Shown here: positions 7,865-16,725 of the stretch, in pieces
How positions within the stretch are numbered: position 1 is the stretch's first letter
Layout of the letters: every line of letters begins with the position of its first letter
Virus record (IMG/VR): IMGVR_UViG_3300025894_000925
Location: 1-64,000 of that record
Strand: one strand, 5' to 3'
Origin: a virus
Length of the DNA: 64,000 bases
Made by a program: the position numbers and the translations under genes
Notes under the pieces: model-generated
Seen by the model: the letters and a program-made list of their open reading frames with translations, nothing else
The model's database searches: none
What the model was told of the DNA's origin: nothing

Positions 7865-9037
7865 TTAGATGAATGATAGGTTAGACATGCTAATTGATTC
7901 TAGATAATCAGCCGCGTTACCCAATGAACTTGCAGTGTTTGTAAGTTCAATGTATCCGTAACGTGTCATAAAGCCTACTACTGGCTCTAGTGTAGATGGA
8001 TCTAGTACAACGCCTGTGCTCATTAATGGCACGTATGGGCAATAGAATGCCGCGGCGTCTGATTCTGCAGAACCTTTGTAGCCTACTAGTACTGGTGCTG
8101 AGTCAGAAGCGAATGAATCAACAAACACTTTCATTGCACCGTTAAGAGTACCAACCATCTTAGTGTTAGTTGGTGCCTCAAAAGAACCTTCAGTTGTTCT
8201 TGCGAACGCTGAAGTTGTAGCACTTTGTAGAACTGTTAGAGCGGCTGGTGAAACAACTGCCCAGTTACCAGCGCCACGACGTGTACGCTGAGCGATTCTG
8301 TTAGCGGCTCTGTTAACAATAACTGCTAGAGCGGCATGCTCGTCACCAACGAAAGTAGCAGTACCTGATACAGCGGCTTGATCGTAGCTGAATCCTGTAG
8401 AAGCTAATGAACGTAGTGAACCAAGAATTTCCTGATCAATTTCAACAGTAATTTCTTGTGCTAGTGCGGCCATGATTTCTGCTTCAACGTCAACACCATG
8501 CATTGCTTGTGCGTCTTGAGCCGCTTCAAATGTCCAGCGAGCTGATAGCTTTCTGGATTTTGCTTCGACTGTTTGCTTCATGATTTGAACGTTGATGCGG
8601 TTACCTGCAACACCTTCAGCTGTAGCTGTTGGACTTGCTTTACCTGCACTTGTTCCTGAATAAGCAGTAGCAACCTTAAATGGTGATAGTGCTTCTTCAC
8701 CTGCTGATGCGCCGTCTGCGGCCGCATCGCCGGCTACTGTATCAGCATAACGAACACGTAGAGTGTGGATTTGTGATACAGGGCTTGTTAGTGGTTGAAC
8801 ACCAACGATTTCGTTAGCAATAACTGTTGGCATTACACGTCTGATAACAGGTAGGATAACTCTGTTAAGAGTTGCTACGTTACCAGCTTGAGTTGCGCCA
8901 GCTGTTGCTTCGTTAAGTAGTGCGCCTTTAGTATTTTCTAAGACTACACTCATTGTAGAACGCTTTGTTCCTTGTAGACCTTCTAGCAGGGCATCTTTTG
9001 TCTCGCCCCAACGGCCTTCTAATAATGCTGTTTTCAT
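7865..9037 (-). CDS. 23: Major capsid protein, gp23-like
   Basis: Predicted shell-forming protein of the head (HK97 fold in this family). It is 390 residues, shorter than the 521-residue T4 gp23. It lies directly after the gp21-type protease and gp22-type scaffold genes, as in T4. The first ~40 residues contain several L-x-E sites (ALLE, VVLE), the form cut by T4-type prohead proteases, so an N-terminal propeptide is likely removed during maturation. The region ILPVIRRVMPTVIANEIVGVQPL and the following TLRVRYA are typical of marine gp23 relatives. A strong ribosome site (AGGAGATAAGG) precedes ATG, and a UUCG-capped terminator follows the stop, fitting high expression. Confidence 0.93.
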   Translation of the reverse strand: MKTALLEGRWGETKDALLEGLQGTKRSTMSVVLENTKGALLNEATAGATQAGNVATLNRVILPVIRRVMPTVIANEIVGVQPLTSPVSQIHTLRVRYADTVAGDAAADGASAGEEALSPFKVATAYSGTSAGKASPTATAEGVAGNRINVQIMKQTVEAKSRKLSARWTFEAAQDAQAMHGVDVEAEIMAALAQEITVEIDQEILGSLRSLASTGFSYDQAAVSGTATFVGDEHAALAVIVNRAANRIAQRTRRGAGNWAVVSPAALTVLQSATTSAFARTTEGSFEAPTNTKMVGTLNGAMKVFVDSFASDSAPVLVGYKGSAESDAAAFYCPYVPLMSTGVVLDPSTLEPVVGFMTRYGYIELTNTASSLGNAADYLESISMSNLSFI

Positions 9038-9064
9038 TTTACCTTATCTCCTATGGGTATATTA

Positions 9065-10168
9065 TTATCTAAGCCCTGCAAGTTTCTTCAACTCAATGAC
9101 AGTAGCATCTTGACTATCATCAGCTTCTACAGAAGGACTTACAGATTTCTTATTTCCAGTAGCTTCAGTGGATTCTACTACGACTTTTTTTGTCTTAGTT
9201 GAATTAGTACCACCTAATACTGCTGATAGATATTTGTCAAATTGAGATTGTAACTTAGTTGTCTCAACTGACTCGAGAAGCTCACGCATAACTGTGGCTT
9301 TTTCCTTATTCAAAGGTTTCAATAGAGAAGCAAGGGTTTCCTTACGCTCTTGTGATTCTTTAATAATACGGATCTCTTTGGATTTTGTCTCAACGATTAC
9401 ATTAGCGTCGTCAATTGCCTTAGTAGCTTCGGCAAGTTTATCTTCAGAGTCTTTAATTTTCTGATGCAATTTAGCGATTTCTTTGTTCTCATTTAAATGA
9501 GTAACAGCAAATTCACTTGCAACTGCTTCATAAATTTTTCTTCCAAACATATTTTCTCTGGCGATTGTAATGTCTTCTTTAAGTTGAGCCAATTCCGACT
9601 CTAGCTTTGAAGTAACTGCTTCTTTAACAAGAGCTGATGATTTCTTAATAAAGCCTTCTTTTAGCTCTGCCATTTTTCCTTTGGCTTCGGCTACTAGACG
9701 TACTTTAGTCTCAACAACTGCTTTTTTGTCTTGTTCGAATTCTTGGATTTCTTCTGCAAGAGATTTGACAACAAACTTTTCAAGTTTAGCAATGCTATTC
9801 TCGTATGTTTTGCGATCATTACGTAGTTCTTTAATTTCTTCAGCCAACTTAGTGACCATGAACTTATCAAACTTTTCACTGGCTTCAACCATACGTACAT
9901 TAAACTTTGCACGGTCTTCTGCTAGTTGCTTTTTCTCAGCTTGGAATTCTTCAATTTCTGTTGTTAAATTTTCGGTTACCATCTTGTCTAGAGCTTCTAC
10001 CATTACGCCTTTATCGTGGTCAAACTTCTGAGAAAACTCATCACGCATTTCTGCACGAATTTCTTCACGAGCCTCAGATAACTTAGTTTCCCAAGCTTCT
10101 GCAATCGCTACACGAGTTTCTTCATTTACGATGCCACTTTCTAACAATGGTTTTAAAGCATCAAACAT
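9065..10168 (-). CDS. 22: Prohead core scaffold protein, gp22-like
   Basis: A 367-residue, highly charged protein (Glu, Lys, Ala, Asp) that is almost entirely predicted coiled coil from residue ~25 to ~300, with repeats such as LAEEIKELRNDR and LAEEIQEFEQDKK. In T4 the gp22 scaffold assembles the internal prohead core, guides gp23 shell formation and is degraded by gp21. The position between the protease and capsid genes is the conserved T4 order. The tail (ELKKLAGLR) may be the capsid-contact end, though this is only inference. The ribosome site AGGAG precedes ATG. It is longer than T4 gp22 (269 residues). Confidence 0.87.
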   Translation of the reverse strand: MFDALKPLLESGIVNEETRVAIAEAWETKLSEAREEIRAEMRDEFSQKFDHDKGVMVEALDKMVTENLTTEIEEFQAEKKQLAEDRAKFNVRMVEASEKFDKFMVTKLAEEIKELRNDRKTYENSIAKLEKFVVKSLAEEIQEFEQDKKAVVETKVRLVAEAKGKMAELKEGFIKKSSALVKEAVTSKLESELAQLKEDITIARENMFGRKIYEAVASEFAVTHLNENKEIAKLHQKIKDSEDKLAEATKAIDDANVIVETKSKEIRIIKESQERKETLASLLKPLNKEKATVMRELLESVETTKLQSQFDKYLSAVLGGTNSTKTKKVVVESTEATGNKKSVSPSVEADDSQDATVIELKKLAGLR

Positions 10169-10179
10169 AGATTTTTCTC

Positions 10180-10815
10180 CTATAATTTCAGTTCTTTGAT
10201 TAGACGTGTTACCGTCTCTTTCAAGTACTTTTGTACTCTTTGATCGTGGACAGCTTCTCCTGCTATCCCAAGAGCTTTATGGCCACCAGTCATATTAAGC
10301 AAACTTTCATAGATTGCTTTAGGATATGCATGTGGAGCACTGGGTTGTGCTACAATGTCAACAGTAATAATATCAAAATTGCTGACATGTCCTGACGCCT
10401 CATTTACGTCTCCTGATCCACGTGAGCTAACACCTAGCATAACACCTGCATCAGACATACTCTGAACCATCTTACCCATTGGTGTTGGTAAGACTTTTAG
10501 TTTTCCATAACCGCACGGTCCGTCCATCCACATATCTGTGATCATGTGCGAAACTCGGTCTAAGTTTATTTTCAAATCATCTGGGTGATCTACTTCACCT
10601 AGAACACTGTATCCACTTTTGATTTGTTCAGTAATAGCTGTTACGGCTTTTTCGATTTCGTTAACAGGATATACACGTTGGTTGGCATTCTTAACACCAC
10701 CCTCAATGAAAATACCTTTCATATAAAGATTCTTACTTCCGTCCTTGCCGTCCTCAGATTCCGTTACGAGTTGAGCTTGGTTAGAAGTAAGAGTTTCTCT
10801 AAGATACAAAGCCAT
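10180..10815 (-). CDS. 21: Prohead maturation protease, gp21-like
   Basis: A 211-residue serine protease of the phage prohead type. It would cut the scaffold, core proteins and capsid propeptide inside the prohead. Residues that fit the family are His77 in GEVDHPDD and Ser130/Ser131 in LGVSSRGSG; the segment NANQRVYP near residue 43 is also characteristic. The length matches T4 gp21 (212). It lies between the acidic core gene (12 bases upstream) and the scaffold gene (11 bases downstream), so the three are probably translated from one late message. No truncation is apparent. Confidence 0.92.
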   Translation of the reverse strand: MALYLRETLTSNQAQLVTESEDGKDGSKNLYMKGIFIEGGVKNANQRVYPVNEIEKAVTAITEQIKSGYSVLGEVDHPDDLKINLDRVSHMITDMWMDGPCGYGKLKVLPTPMGKMVQSMSDAGVMLGVSSRGSGDVNEASGHVSNFDIITVDIVAQPSAPHAYPKAIYESLLNMTGGHKALGIAGEAVHDQRVQKYLKETVTRLIKELKL

Positions 10816-10827
10816 TATTAAGCCCTA

Positions 10828-11676
10828 TTATTCTGCTGACTTAGGCTTAGGAGCCGGTGCCAACTTACTTGCTTTACCACCAGGAACGTTTACATTACCA
10901 TCGGAATCAACTTTAGGTGATGCAACTTTGCCGCCTTTTTCATCGCCACCTTGTGCAATGTTTCCAGCTTCGCCGCCCATGTCGTTTTTGCCAGCTACAA
11001 CAGAACTATTGTTGTCTGCGCCGCCTGTGTTTGGAACACCGGCAACTTTTTCAACATATTCGCGTAGTCTGTCTAAATCTTCTTGTCCGTCGTCTTCTTC
11101 AATGACTTCTTCAGCTTCATCTACTTCTTCAGCTTCAGCAACTTCTTCGTCGTCTTCAGCTTCTTCATCAGCAGATTCAAATTGTACACTCTCTTCTGTT
11201 TCTTCATCATCAACTTCAGCTTCTTCACCAGCGTCTTCATGGTCTTCCATATCGTGGTCGCCATCGCCATCTGCGTCTACTGTGTCCATGATTTTGTCAA
11301 ACTCAACTCTGAGTTCATCAATTGCACTTTCTAGATCCATTACGTCGCCTTTAGTAGCTGGCGCTTCGTCGCCACCTTCTTCAGCACCGTCATCAATATC
11401 CATGTCATCAATGCCCATTTCGCCGTCATCGCCAGCTTCAGCATCTAATTCCATTTCCATTTCATCGTCTTCTTCGTTTACACCTTCTTCATCGGCTTCA
11501 ACGTCCTGTGCAAGATCACCAACTTTGTCATCTGTAATCTCTTCTGCGATTTCATCATCCATTAATGACTCATAGATTGTTTTACTTTTCTCTACAACAA
11601 TCTCGTGAAAAAGACCTTTTGCTTTTTCTTCGTCTTCGCTAATGATAAGATCGATTAACTTTTCGTACTTGTTCAT
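10828..11676 (-). CDS. Acidic prohead core protein (gp67/gp68-like)
   Basis: A 282-residue protein with a conserved-looking N-terminal helix region (residues 1-45, KAKGLFHEIVVEKS, TIYESLMDDE), then a very acidic central region (residues ~45-205, dominated by Asp and Glu) and a Gly/Asn/Lys-rich tail. The N-terminal motif is like that of core proteins found beside gp21 in marine T4-like phages, and the location between portal and protease genes is that of T4 genes 67 and 68. It probably forms part of the internal core and may supply internal acidic peptides after proteolysis. Which T4 gene it corresponds to cannot be decided here. Confidence 0.75.
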   Translation of the reverse strand: MNKYEKLIDLIISEDEEKAKGLFHEIVVEKSKTIYESLMDDEIAEEITDDKVGDLAQDVEADEEGVNEEDDEMEMELDAEAGDDGEMGIDDMDIDDGAEEGGDEAPATKGDVMDLESAIDELRVEFDKIMDTVDADGDGDHDMEDHEDAGEEAEVDDEETEESVQFESADEEAEDDEEVAEAEEVDEAEEVIEEDDGQEDLDRLREYVEKVAGVPNTGGADNNSSVVAGKNDMGGEAGNIAQGGDEKGGKVASPKVDSDGNVNVPGGKASKLAPAPKPKSAE

Positions 11677-11726
11677 AGGAACTCCTCTCGTGATAATTAA
11701 GGCTTTGCATATAATACCTTTGTAAT

Positions 11727-11735
11727 GTATTTACT
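11727..11735 (-). promoter_or_regulatory. Possible late promoter (TAGTAAATAC)
   Basis: The minus strand reads TATAGTAAATACATT about 51 bases before the prohead core start. It differs from the ATAAATAC form at one base. A promoter is expected here because a terminator lies just upstream, but this site is weaker than the others. Confidence 0.35.
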
Positions 11736-11791
11736 ATAACTGCATACTTTATATATAATACAGGTACTTTTACGGTGTTTTTGAGTCAAAA

Positions 11792-11830
11792 AGAAAAAAA
11801 AGCAGTAATTTTATGGATTACTGCTTTTTT
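11792..11830 (-). terminator. Intrinsic terminator between the portal and core transcripts
   Basis: AAAAAAGCAGTAAT and ATTACTGCTTTTTT pair around a 7-base loop. The structure is nearly symmetric and could stop transcription on both strands; for the minus-strand genes it ends the transcript that includes gp20 and the small protein at 11863. Confidence 0.85.
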
Positions 11831-11862
11831 ATAGACAAAATGTTCTTAAGTTGGAGGATATG

Positions 11863-12096
11863 TTATACGTCTAATCCACCAGCCTCGTCATCTGCTGGTT
11901 TAGCATATTGATCCTTTAAAGATTGAGTTTTTTGTTCATCTTCGTACTTACGCACATCATTTGCACTACGCAAACGATTTAGATGTAACAGAGTCAAGCG
12001 AACTTTTCGTGTATCATTTGTACGAATAATGCTTTCATCGTCTTTTTCAACATAGTGCGGTGTATCCGCTGATTTAAAGAATTCAGTTAATAACAT
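11863..12096 (-). CDS. Small hypothetical protein between portal and prohead core genes
   Basis: The frame is open from an ATG at 12132 that lies inside the portal gene, but the ATG at 12096 comes just after the portal stop and is preceded by TATAAGGTAAATAG, so I chose it (77 residues, MLLTEFFKSADTPHY). The sequence is charged, with a helical, basic middle (VRLTLLHLNRLRSANDVRKYEDE) and an acidic end. It occupies the place of small core or head-assembly genes in T4-like phages, but I do not recognise a family. A terminator follows its stop. Confidence 0.6.
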   Translation of the reverse strand: MLLTEFFKSADTPHYVEKDDESIIRTNDTRKVRLTLLHLNRLRSANDVRKYEDEQKTQSLKDQYAKPADDEAGGLDV

Positions 12097-12109
12097 AAAA
12101 CTATTTACC

Positions 12110-13843
12110 TTATAGAGGATTTCCAGCGGCATCTACTGTTGGAGCATCTGGAACTGGTGTCTCAGCGGCTCCTGCATCATCAACTGCACCTTCTTCGCCA
12201 CCTTCTTCATCTGGGACTTCAGTATCAGTTAAATCTCCTTCAATACCACCAGGAGTAATACCAACATTACGTAAACTCGGATCTCCTGTCATTGATGTAT
12301 CTGCTTTGCCTTGCTCTTCATTCCACATTATTTCATTTTCAGCTAATTCAGCTTCGCTCATACCTAAGTAACGTTGCATTAAAAAACGCTTACTCATATA
12401 AGGAAAAGCCTCTAATTGTGTAAACGTTGCAATACGAGCACTATCAATGTCTGCTTGTCTATACTGAGCAAAGTTTTGTGGTTCTTCAAATATTAAATCA
12501 AACAGTTGATTGTCAATATTAAAACCTCTCCAACGCAAGAACATTTTAAACTCGGTGTTAAGTTTATCAACAATCATTGCTTGTAATCTTTTACAATATT
12601 GATTGAATCTCCATTCTTGAATTAACGCTGTACCAACACGCCCGTCTGTATAACTTTGTGTTCCGTCGTCCATGCCAGTTGGCAAGTAACTACTCGGAAT
12701 ACGTAATCCACGGAACAATTTATTTGAGAAGAATCTTAAATCTGTTATTTCTCCTAAATTAGTTCCGCCTGGTAATGTTTCAACGTTTGAACCGCGGCCG
12801 TCTGCTGTAGTTGGAAAAAAGAAATCTTCGTTTGTGCTTAATGGATTATATGTAGCATCCATCATATTAACACCGCCACCAGATTGAGTTGGAATTCTAC
12901 GCTGGTGTATTTCGTTTTTAACACGTTCAACAAAAGCCATTGCCATGTGTGTAGGCATATTACCTACATCAATTTTGAAAATTCTACGCTCTGGTGCTCG
13001 TTGCACTCTGTAAATAATAATAGCATCTTCAAGTAATTCTTTTTGTTTGAAAACTTTAAACACTGTTTCAAGAACACTGTTACCAAAAGGCCAAAACATA
13101 TCAAGCCCTTCTGTTAAACTTAGGTGAACAACGTGTTCTGCATCAATTACACTTTCGCTTTGGCTTGCACTAAACCGCCCGCCGGAAACTCCTGCATTTG
13201 TATTTTGCATATAAGCAGTACTACTACTTTGATTTCCAGATCCAACGTTTGGAGTATTAACGTATGCATCACTTGAATGAACTGCTGTAGCTGTTAAGTT
13301 TTCAAAGTTAGGATTTAAATCTTTAAGAATATACTGCTCAGGTTCTTTACCTTCAGCTTCGTTAACAATAATTTTTGTAACGTTGGCCATTTCAGACCAA
13401 TATAATTTGAATGTTTCTGGATCACGTAAAAATACTTGATCTCCATACTTAATAGTATTACGAATAATTTTAAACATTCTTTTATTAAGATCGTTTAAGT
13501 TTACCCATTGTAACAACTGTTCGTTAATAATAGTAACTTCGTTGTCTGTTGGTTTATCGTTAAAGTGAAAGTCAAATGGTGTATTGTTTGATTCATTTTT
13601 CTGTGTGCAAAATTCCGAAATAATATCTAATGCGGCATTAACTTCACTGTCAAGGTCCATTTGTTCATATTGGTTATAACGATCAATACGGTTTGGATGG
13701 CCTACATAAATTTCTGGTAAATTACTTTGGTAGTTTCTGTATGCTGAATCAGCTGGTTGACTTCTCGAGCCTGAAATAGGGCTTACGTTTCCAGACATTG
13801 CTCCTGGAACACTCGATGCTTTAAAATATTTTTTCCAACTCAT
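12110..13843 (-). CDS. 20: Portal vertex protein, gp20-like
   Basis: A 577-residue portal, close to T4 gp20 (524). The dodecameric portal starts head assembly, forms the DNA gate and docks the terminase and the neck. Features that fit are the N-terminal region YNQYEQMDLDSEVNAALDII (residues ~55-75), the sequence RNTIKYGDQVFLRDP (~130), and the conserved block near 280-300 (VQRAPERRIFKIDVGNMP) found in T4-like portals. The C-terminal ~50 residues are acidic and low-complexity (EVPDEEGGEEGAVDDAGA), an extension not seen in T4. The gene lies between the tape measure gene and the small 11863 protein, in the direction of the prohead genes. Confidence 0.92.
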   Translation of the reverse strand: MSWKKYFKASSVPGAMSGNVSPISGSRSQPADSAYRNYQSNLPEIYVGHPNRIDRYNQYEQMDLDSEVNAALDIISEFCTQKNESNNTPFDFHFNDKPTDNEVTIINEQLLQWVNLNDLNKRMFKIIRNTIKYGDQVFLRDPETFKLYWSEMANVTKIIVNEAEGKEPEQYILKDLNPNFENLTATAVHSSDAYVNTPNVGSGNQSSSTAYMQNTNAGVSGGRFSASQSESVIDAEHVVHLSLTEGLDMFWPFGNSVLETVFKVFKQKELLEDAIIIYRVQRAPERRIFKIDVGNMPTHMAMAFVERVKNEIHQRRIPTQSGGGVNMMDATYNPLSTNEDFFFPTTADGRGSNVETLPGGTNLGEITDLRFFSNKLFRGLRIPSSYLPTGMDDGTQSYTDGRVGTALIQEWRFNQYCKRLQAMIVDKLNTEFKMFLRWRGFNIDNQLFDLIFEEPQNFAQYRQADIDSARIATFTQLEAFPYMSKRFLMQRYLGMSEAELAENEIMWNEEQGKADTSMTGDPSLRNVGITPGGIEGDLTDTEVPDEEGGEEGAVDDAGAAETPVPDAPTVDAAGNPL

Positions 13844-13885
13844 TCTGTTACTACCTAGTTTATTATATGTGTATATTTAGTTTTT

Positions 13886-16636
13886 TTACCAAGTATTCTC
13901 TACCAATGTTCTTTGGTAGGCAACTGTTTCGTTGCCAGTACCATCAATATTTGCAAGATGCATTTGTAATTGGTATAATACTTGTAGTTGTTCGTCTAAT
14001 ACGGCTTTCATTGGGCTATCGTCTGCCATTGCGGCCTGGCGATCCGGGTCACGAACTTCATCTCCGCCACCTAGTGCTTCAACAACATCTTCTTTAACTT
14101 CCGCTACAACCGAAGATACTTTACTTACAATACTGTCTAGTATACCTCCAGGTTCGTCTTTCTCTCTAATTCCAACAATACTCTTAAGAGCACCAAATAA
14201 ACCTCCGCCAGATGATTCTTTTTCGTTTGATGCTGTTGCTTCTGCGTCTTTTTTGCCACCACCAAACCAACTTCCAATAGCTTTTACACCATCAGCAACT
14301 GCTCCAATTGGTCCAGGTAACTTAGCTAACGCTGATAATGCGCCTCCTTGTTTTTCACCTGAAGCGGCACCCTCTTCTTCGTCTCCGCCGCCAAACAATG
14401 TTTTTTTAGCCCAACCCCATGCACTTTTAGCAACCTTGCCAGCGGCTCCAACAGCTTCTTCTACTGTGCTACTGCCTTTACCAAATATATTCATTGCATG
14501 TTCGTAACCTTTAGAACTTTCTCTGGGTTTGCCGTTGTCTAGTGGCACAATCAATTCAGTTCCGTGTAACTTGTGTAAGAAGCCTTCGTTAGCACCAGTA
14601 ACAATACCACCATCAGAACTACCTTTGGAGAACCAACCTAATGCTCCTCCAATAATACCACCAACTGCGGCGCCTATTGCAGTACCAACAACAGGAACAA
14701 GTGATCCTACCATTGCACCAGTCATTGCACCAGTAGCGGCACCTTTAAGAGCTCCGCCAACACCTGCATTTTCATCTGATTGTTTTGAAAGACCAACTTT
14801 GTTCATTTGTTTTTCAACCCAGTCTTTGTCACTGCCGTCTTCATTCTTGCCTTTTGAATCTTGAGCGGCACCTGACACTGCATCAACTAATTGTTTGGTC
14901 ATTGAAAGTGTTTTGTTTTGGAAGTCTGTAAACAGTGGTAATAATTTAGATAATTCAGCTTCAGTTTTTACTGCAAGATCTTGTGCGATCTTCATATTGT
15001 CAACTACTGTAGTTGTTACTTCATCATCTGTTTTCTTTTGAGCTTTTGCGGCGTCTTCGGCTTTTTTCATAGCGTCAGCATTCCATTTATTTCTATATTG
15101 TAACTCTAAGCCCATTGCCGTGTTAAGGCTTCCTGCAAGACCGGAGACACCAGCCATACCTGCCATGCCAATTTCTTTTTGTGCTAGTAGGTCTTTCTTA
15201 ATACCTGCACTTGAATCAGCAATAATTATTCTTGCTTTAGCGGCATCAAGTGTTCCATTTTTGGCCGCATCAACCATCGCTTGTGTACTAGCGGCATAAG
15301 ATGAACTGGTTGATTCTAGTGCGGCGCCTTCTTTGTTAATAACTTGACCAAACACCAAACTTTCTTGGAAGTTTTTGCGTTGTTGGTCACTCATCATTGA
15401 CATAGCCTGAATAATGTTATCACGCTCTTTTGCATCCATACCTGCAAGTTGTTGTTGGAAGGCTAGTTGTTGTGCTTCAGCTTTAACTTGATCCATTTTC
15501 TTCTTAGCATCTTCACCTGTAATAGATGAAACAATTCTAAGGTTTTCGGCATACTTTCGAGTTTGGTCTGCAATAGCGGCTGTATCGCCTTGTGTAAGTG
15601 CTTTACCACTTTGACGCATGTTTGCCATAGTCTCAGCAACTAGTTCACCTTGCTCTTCAAAATTATAACCTAAGTTCAATAGCTCTCGGCGCATTTCTCC
15701 GCCACCCTTTTTCAGGGTTGCACCAAGTAATAAACTACCTTCTGCTACACCCATACCAGCGGCGGCAAGTGCAGAACTATTACTTTGTAATACTTTGCTA
15801 TATTGTTCTGTAGTTAATCCTGCATCTTTAGCGGCATTTTTCATGCCTGTCATACCATCTGCAAACAATGCTCCGGATCTACTTGCATTAGTAAAAACGG
15901 TAGTGGTACGTGCTACTTCTTTTTGCATTATGCTAATACCAGTTTTAGCAAGTTTTGACATACCACTTGCCACGTTACCAACAATCGGACCAAGCACTGC
16001 CATGGCTTTACCTGCCATTCCCGCTGGTCCAGGCAACATTGCCATTGCACTACCAGCACCACTCATTCCTGCGGCTAGTCCTTGTGCGGCTCCATTGGCT
16101 ACATCAACACCAGCTGTCATTAATCCTGATGATAGTTCGTTAGCACTAGCACCACTTTGTAAACCTTTAACAAAGTTTCCAACTGCTGGAGCGGCCGCGG
16201 CAATTGATTTTATAGTAGTTGCCGCAAACGTTTTCATCATAGCGTTTACGTTTTTAACTTCTGCTGTTTGTGCTAGTTCTGCTCTTGTATTTTCTAATGT
16301 GGCTTGAGTATTTAGATCTTCAGAAGCTTTGGCTTTAGCAATAGCTTTATCTAAACTAGATAATTGTTGTGAAACATCAACATAGTTTCCACCAGCAAGT
16401 TGCATCATTCTGGTATACGAATCTAATGCACCGTTACCTTTTTTAACTTTATCAGTGTATTCTTTGACTTGTTTGATTATGCCGCCCATATCAGCGGCTG
16501 GAGTTCCTACGGAAGGACCAGTCGATCTACCGCCGCCAGCACCACCTGCTCCAGGTAAATTACCGCCAGAATTGTATTCTCGCATTGCATCAAGAAACGC
16601 TCTTGATATTTGTTCTGGGGTTAAGCCGTCAGCCAT
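13886..16636 (-). CDS. Tail tape measure protein
   Basis: A 916-residue protein with the usual tape-measure layout. It has a Gly/Pro-rich N-terminus, helical stretches (residues ~60-130, 330-420 and 450-590), hydrophobic Ala/Gly/Met-rich segments at ~130-225, a Gly/Ala membrane-like segment at ~624-665 (VVGTAIGAAVGGIIGGALGW), and then the motif LHGTELIVPLDNG near residue 690. A closely similar LHG-E-VVPL motif recurs in tape measure proteins of many tailed phages. It sets tail length and may enter the host membrane during injection. Unusually, its likely chaperone gene is on the other strand, head to head. T4 gp29 does the same job but the resemblance is in design rather than evident sequence. 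Confidence 0.8.
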   Translation of the reverse strand: MADGLTPEQISRAFLDAMREYNSGGNLPGAGGAGGGRSTGPSVGTPAADMGGIIKQVKEYTDKVKKGNGALDSYTRMMQLAGGNYVDVSQQLSSLDKAIAKAKASEDLNTQATLENTRAELAQTAEVKNVNAMMKTFAATTIKSIAAAAPAVGNFVKGLQSGASANELSSGLMTAGVDVANGAAQGLAAGMSGAGSAMAMLPGPAGMAGKAMAVLGPIVGNVASGMSKLAKTGISIMQKEVARTTTVFTNASRSGALFADGMTGMKNAAKDAGLTTEQYSKVLQSNSSALAAAGMGVAEGSLLLGATLKKGGGEMRRELLNLGYNFEEQGELVAETMANMRQSGKALTQGDTAAIADQTRKYAENLRIVSSITGEDAKKKMDQVKAEAQQLAFQQQLAGMDAKERDNIIQAMSMMSDQQRKNFQESLVFGQVINKEGAALESTSSSYAASTQAMVDAAKNGTLDAAKARIIIADSSAGIKKDLLAQKEIGMAGMAGVSGLAGSLNTAMGLELQYRNKWNADAMKKAEDAAKAQKKTDDEVTTTVVDNMKIAQDLAVKTEAELSKLLPLFTDFQNKTLSMTKQLVDAVSGAAQDSKGKNEDGSDKDWVEKQMNKVGLSKQSDENAGVGGALKGAATGAMTGAMVGSLVPVVGTAIGAAVGGIIGGALGWFSKGSSDGGIVTGANEGFLHKLHGTELIVPLDNGKPRESSKGYEHAMNIFGKGSSTVEEAVGAAGKVAKSAWGWAKKTLFGGGDEEEGAASGEKQGGALSALAKLPGPIGAVADGVKAIGSWFGGGKKDAEATASNEKESSGGGLFGALKSIVGIREKDEPGGILDSIVSKVSSVVAEVKEDVVEALGGGDEVRDPDRQAAMADDSPMKAVLDEQLQVLYQLQMHLANIDGTGNETVAYQRTLVENTW

Positions 16637-16671
16637 AATATATCTTTTCCTTAATGTGGGTATATTTTACC

Positions 16672-16679
16672 ATAAATAC
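16672..16679 (+). promoter_or_regulatory. Late promoter for the gp26-family gene
   Basis: CATAAATACACTG on the plus strand, 47 bases before the ATG at 16726. The AGGATC ribosome site falls within the predicted leader. Confidence 0.55.
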
Positions 16680-16704
16680 ACTGTAGCAATCACATTTATA
16701 TAAT

Positions 16705-16713
16705 GTATTTATA
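16705..16713 (-). promoter_or_regulatory. Late promoter for the tape measure gene
   Basis: The minus strand reads TATAAATACATT, a perfect late -10 plus C. Initiation near 16700 gives a leader of about 63 bases with an AAGGAAAAG ribosome site before ATG at 16636. It faces the plus-strand promoter at 16672, so the two leaders are complementary for about 15-20 bases. Confidence 0.6.
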
Positions 16714-16725
16714 GGATCTAAAACC

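Noticed and set aside
10928-11575. A 215-residue, Ser-rich plus-strand reading frame opposite the prohead core gene
   Set aside because: It mirrors the Asp/Glu-rich codons of the minus-strand gene (Ser-rich shadow), has no ribosome site and conflicts with the transcription direction of the head genes.
15795-16307. A 170-residue plus-strand frame opposite the tape measure gene
   Set aside because: Its Ala/Pro-rich sequence is the shadow of Ala/Gly codons on the other strand. No start signal or family is visible.
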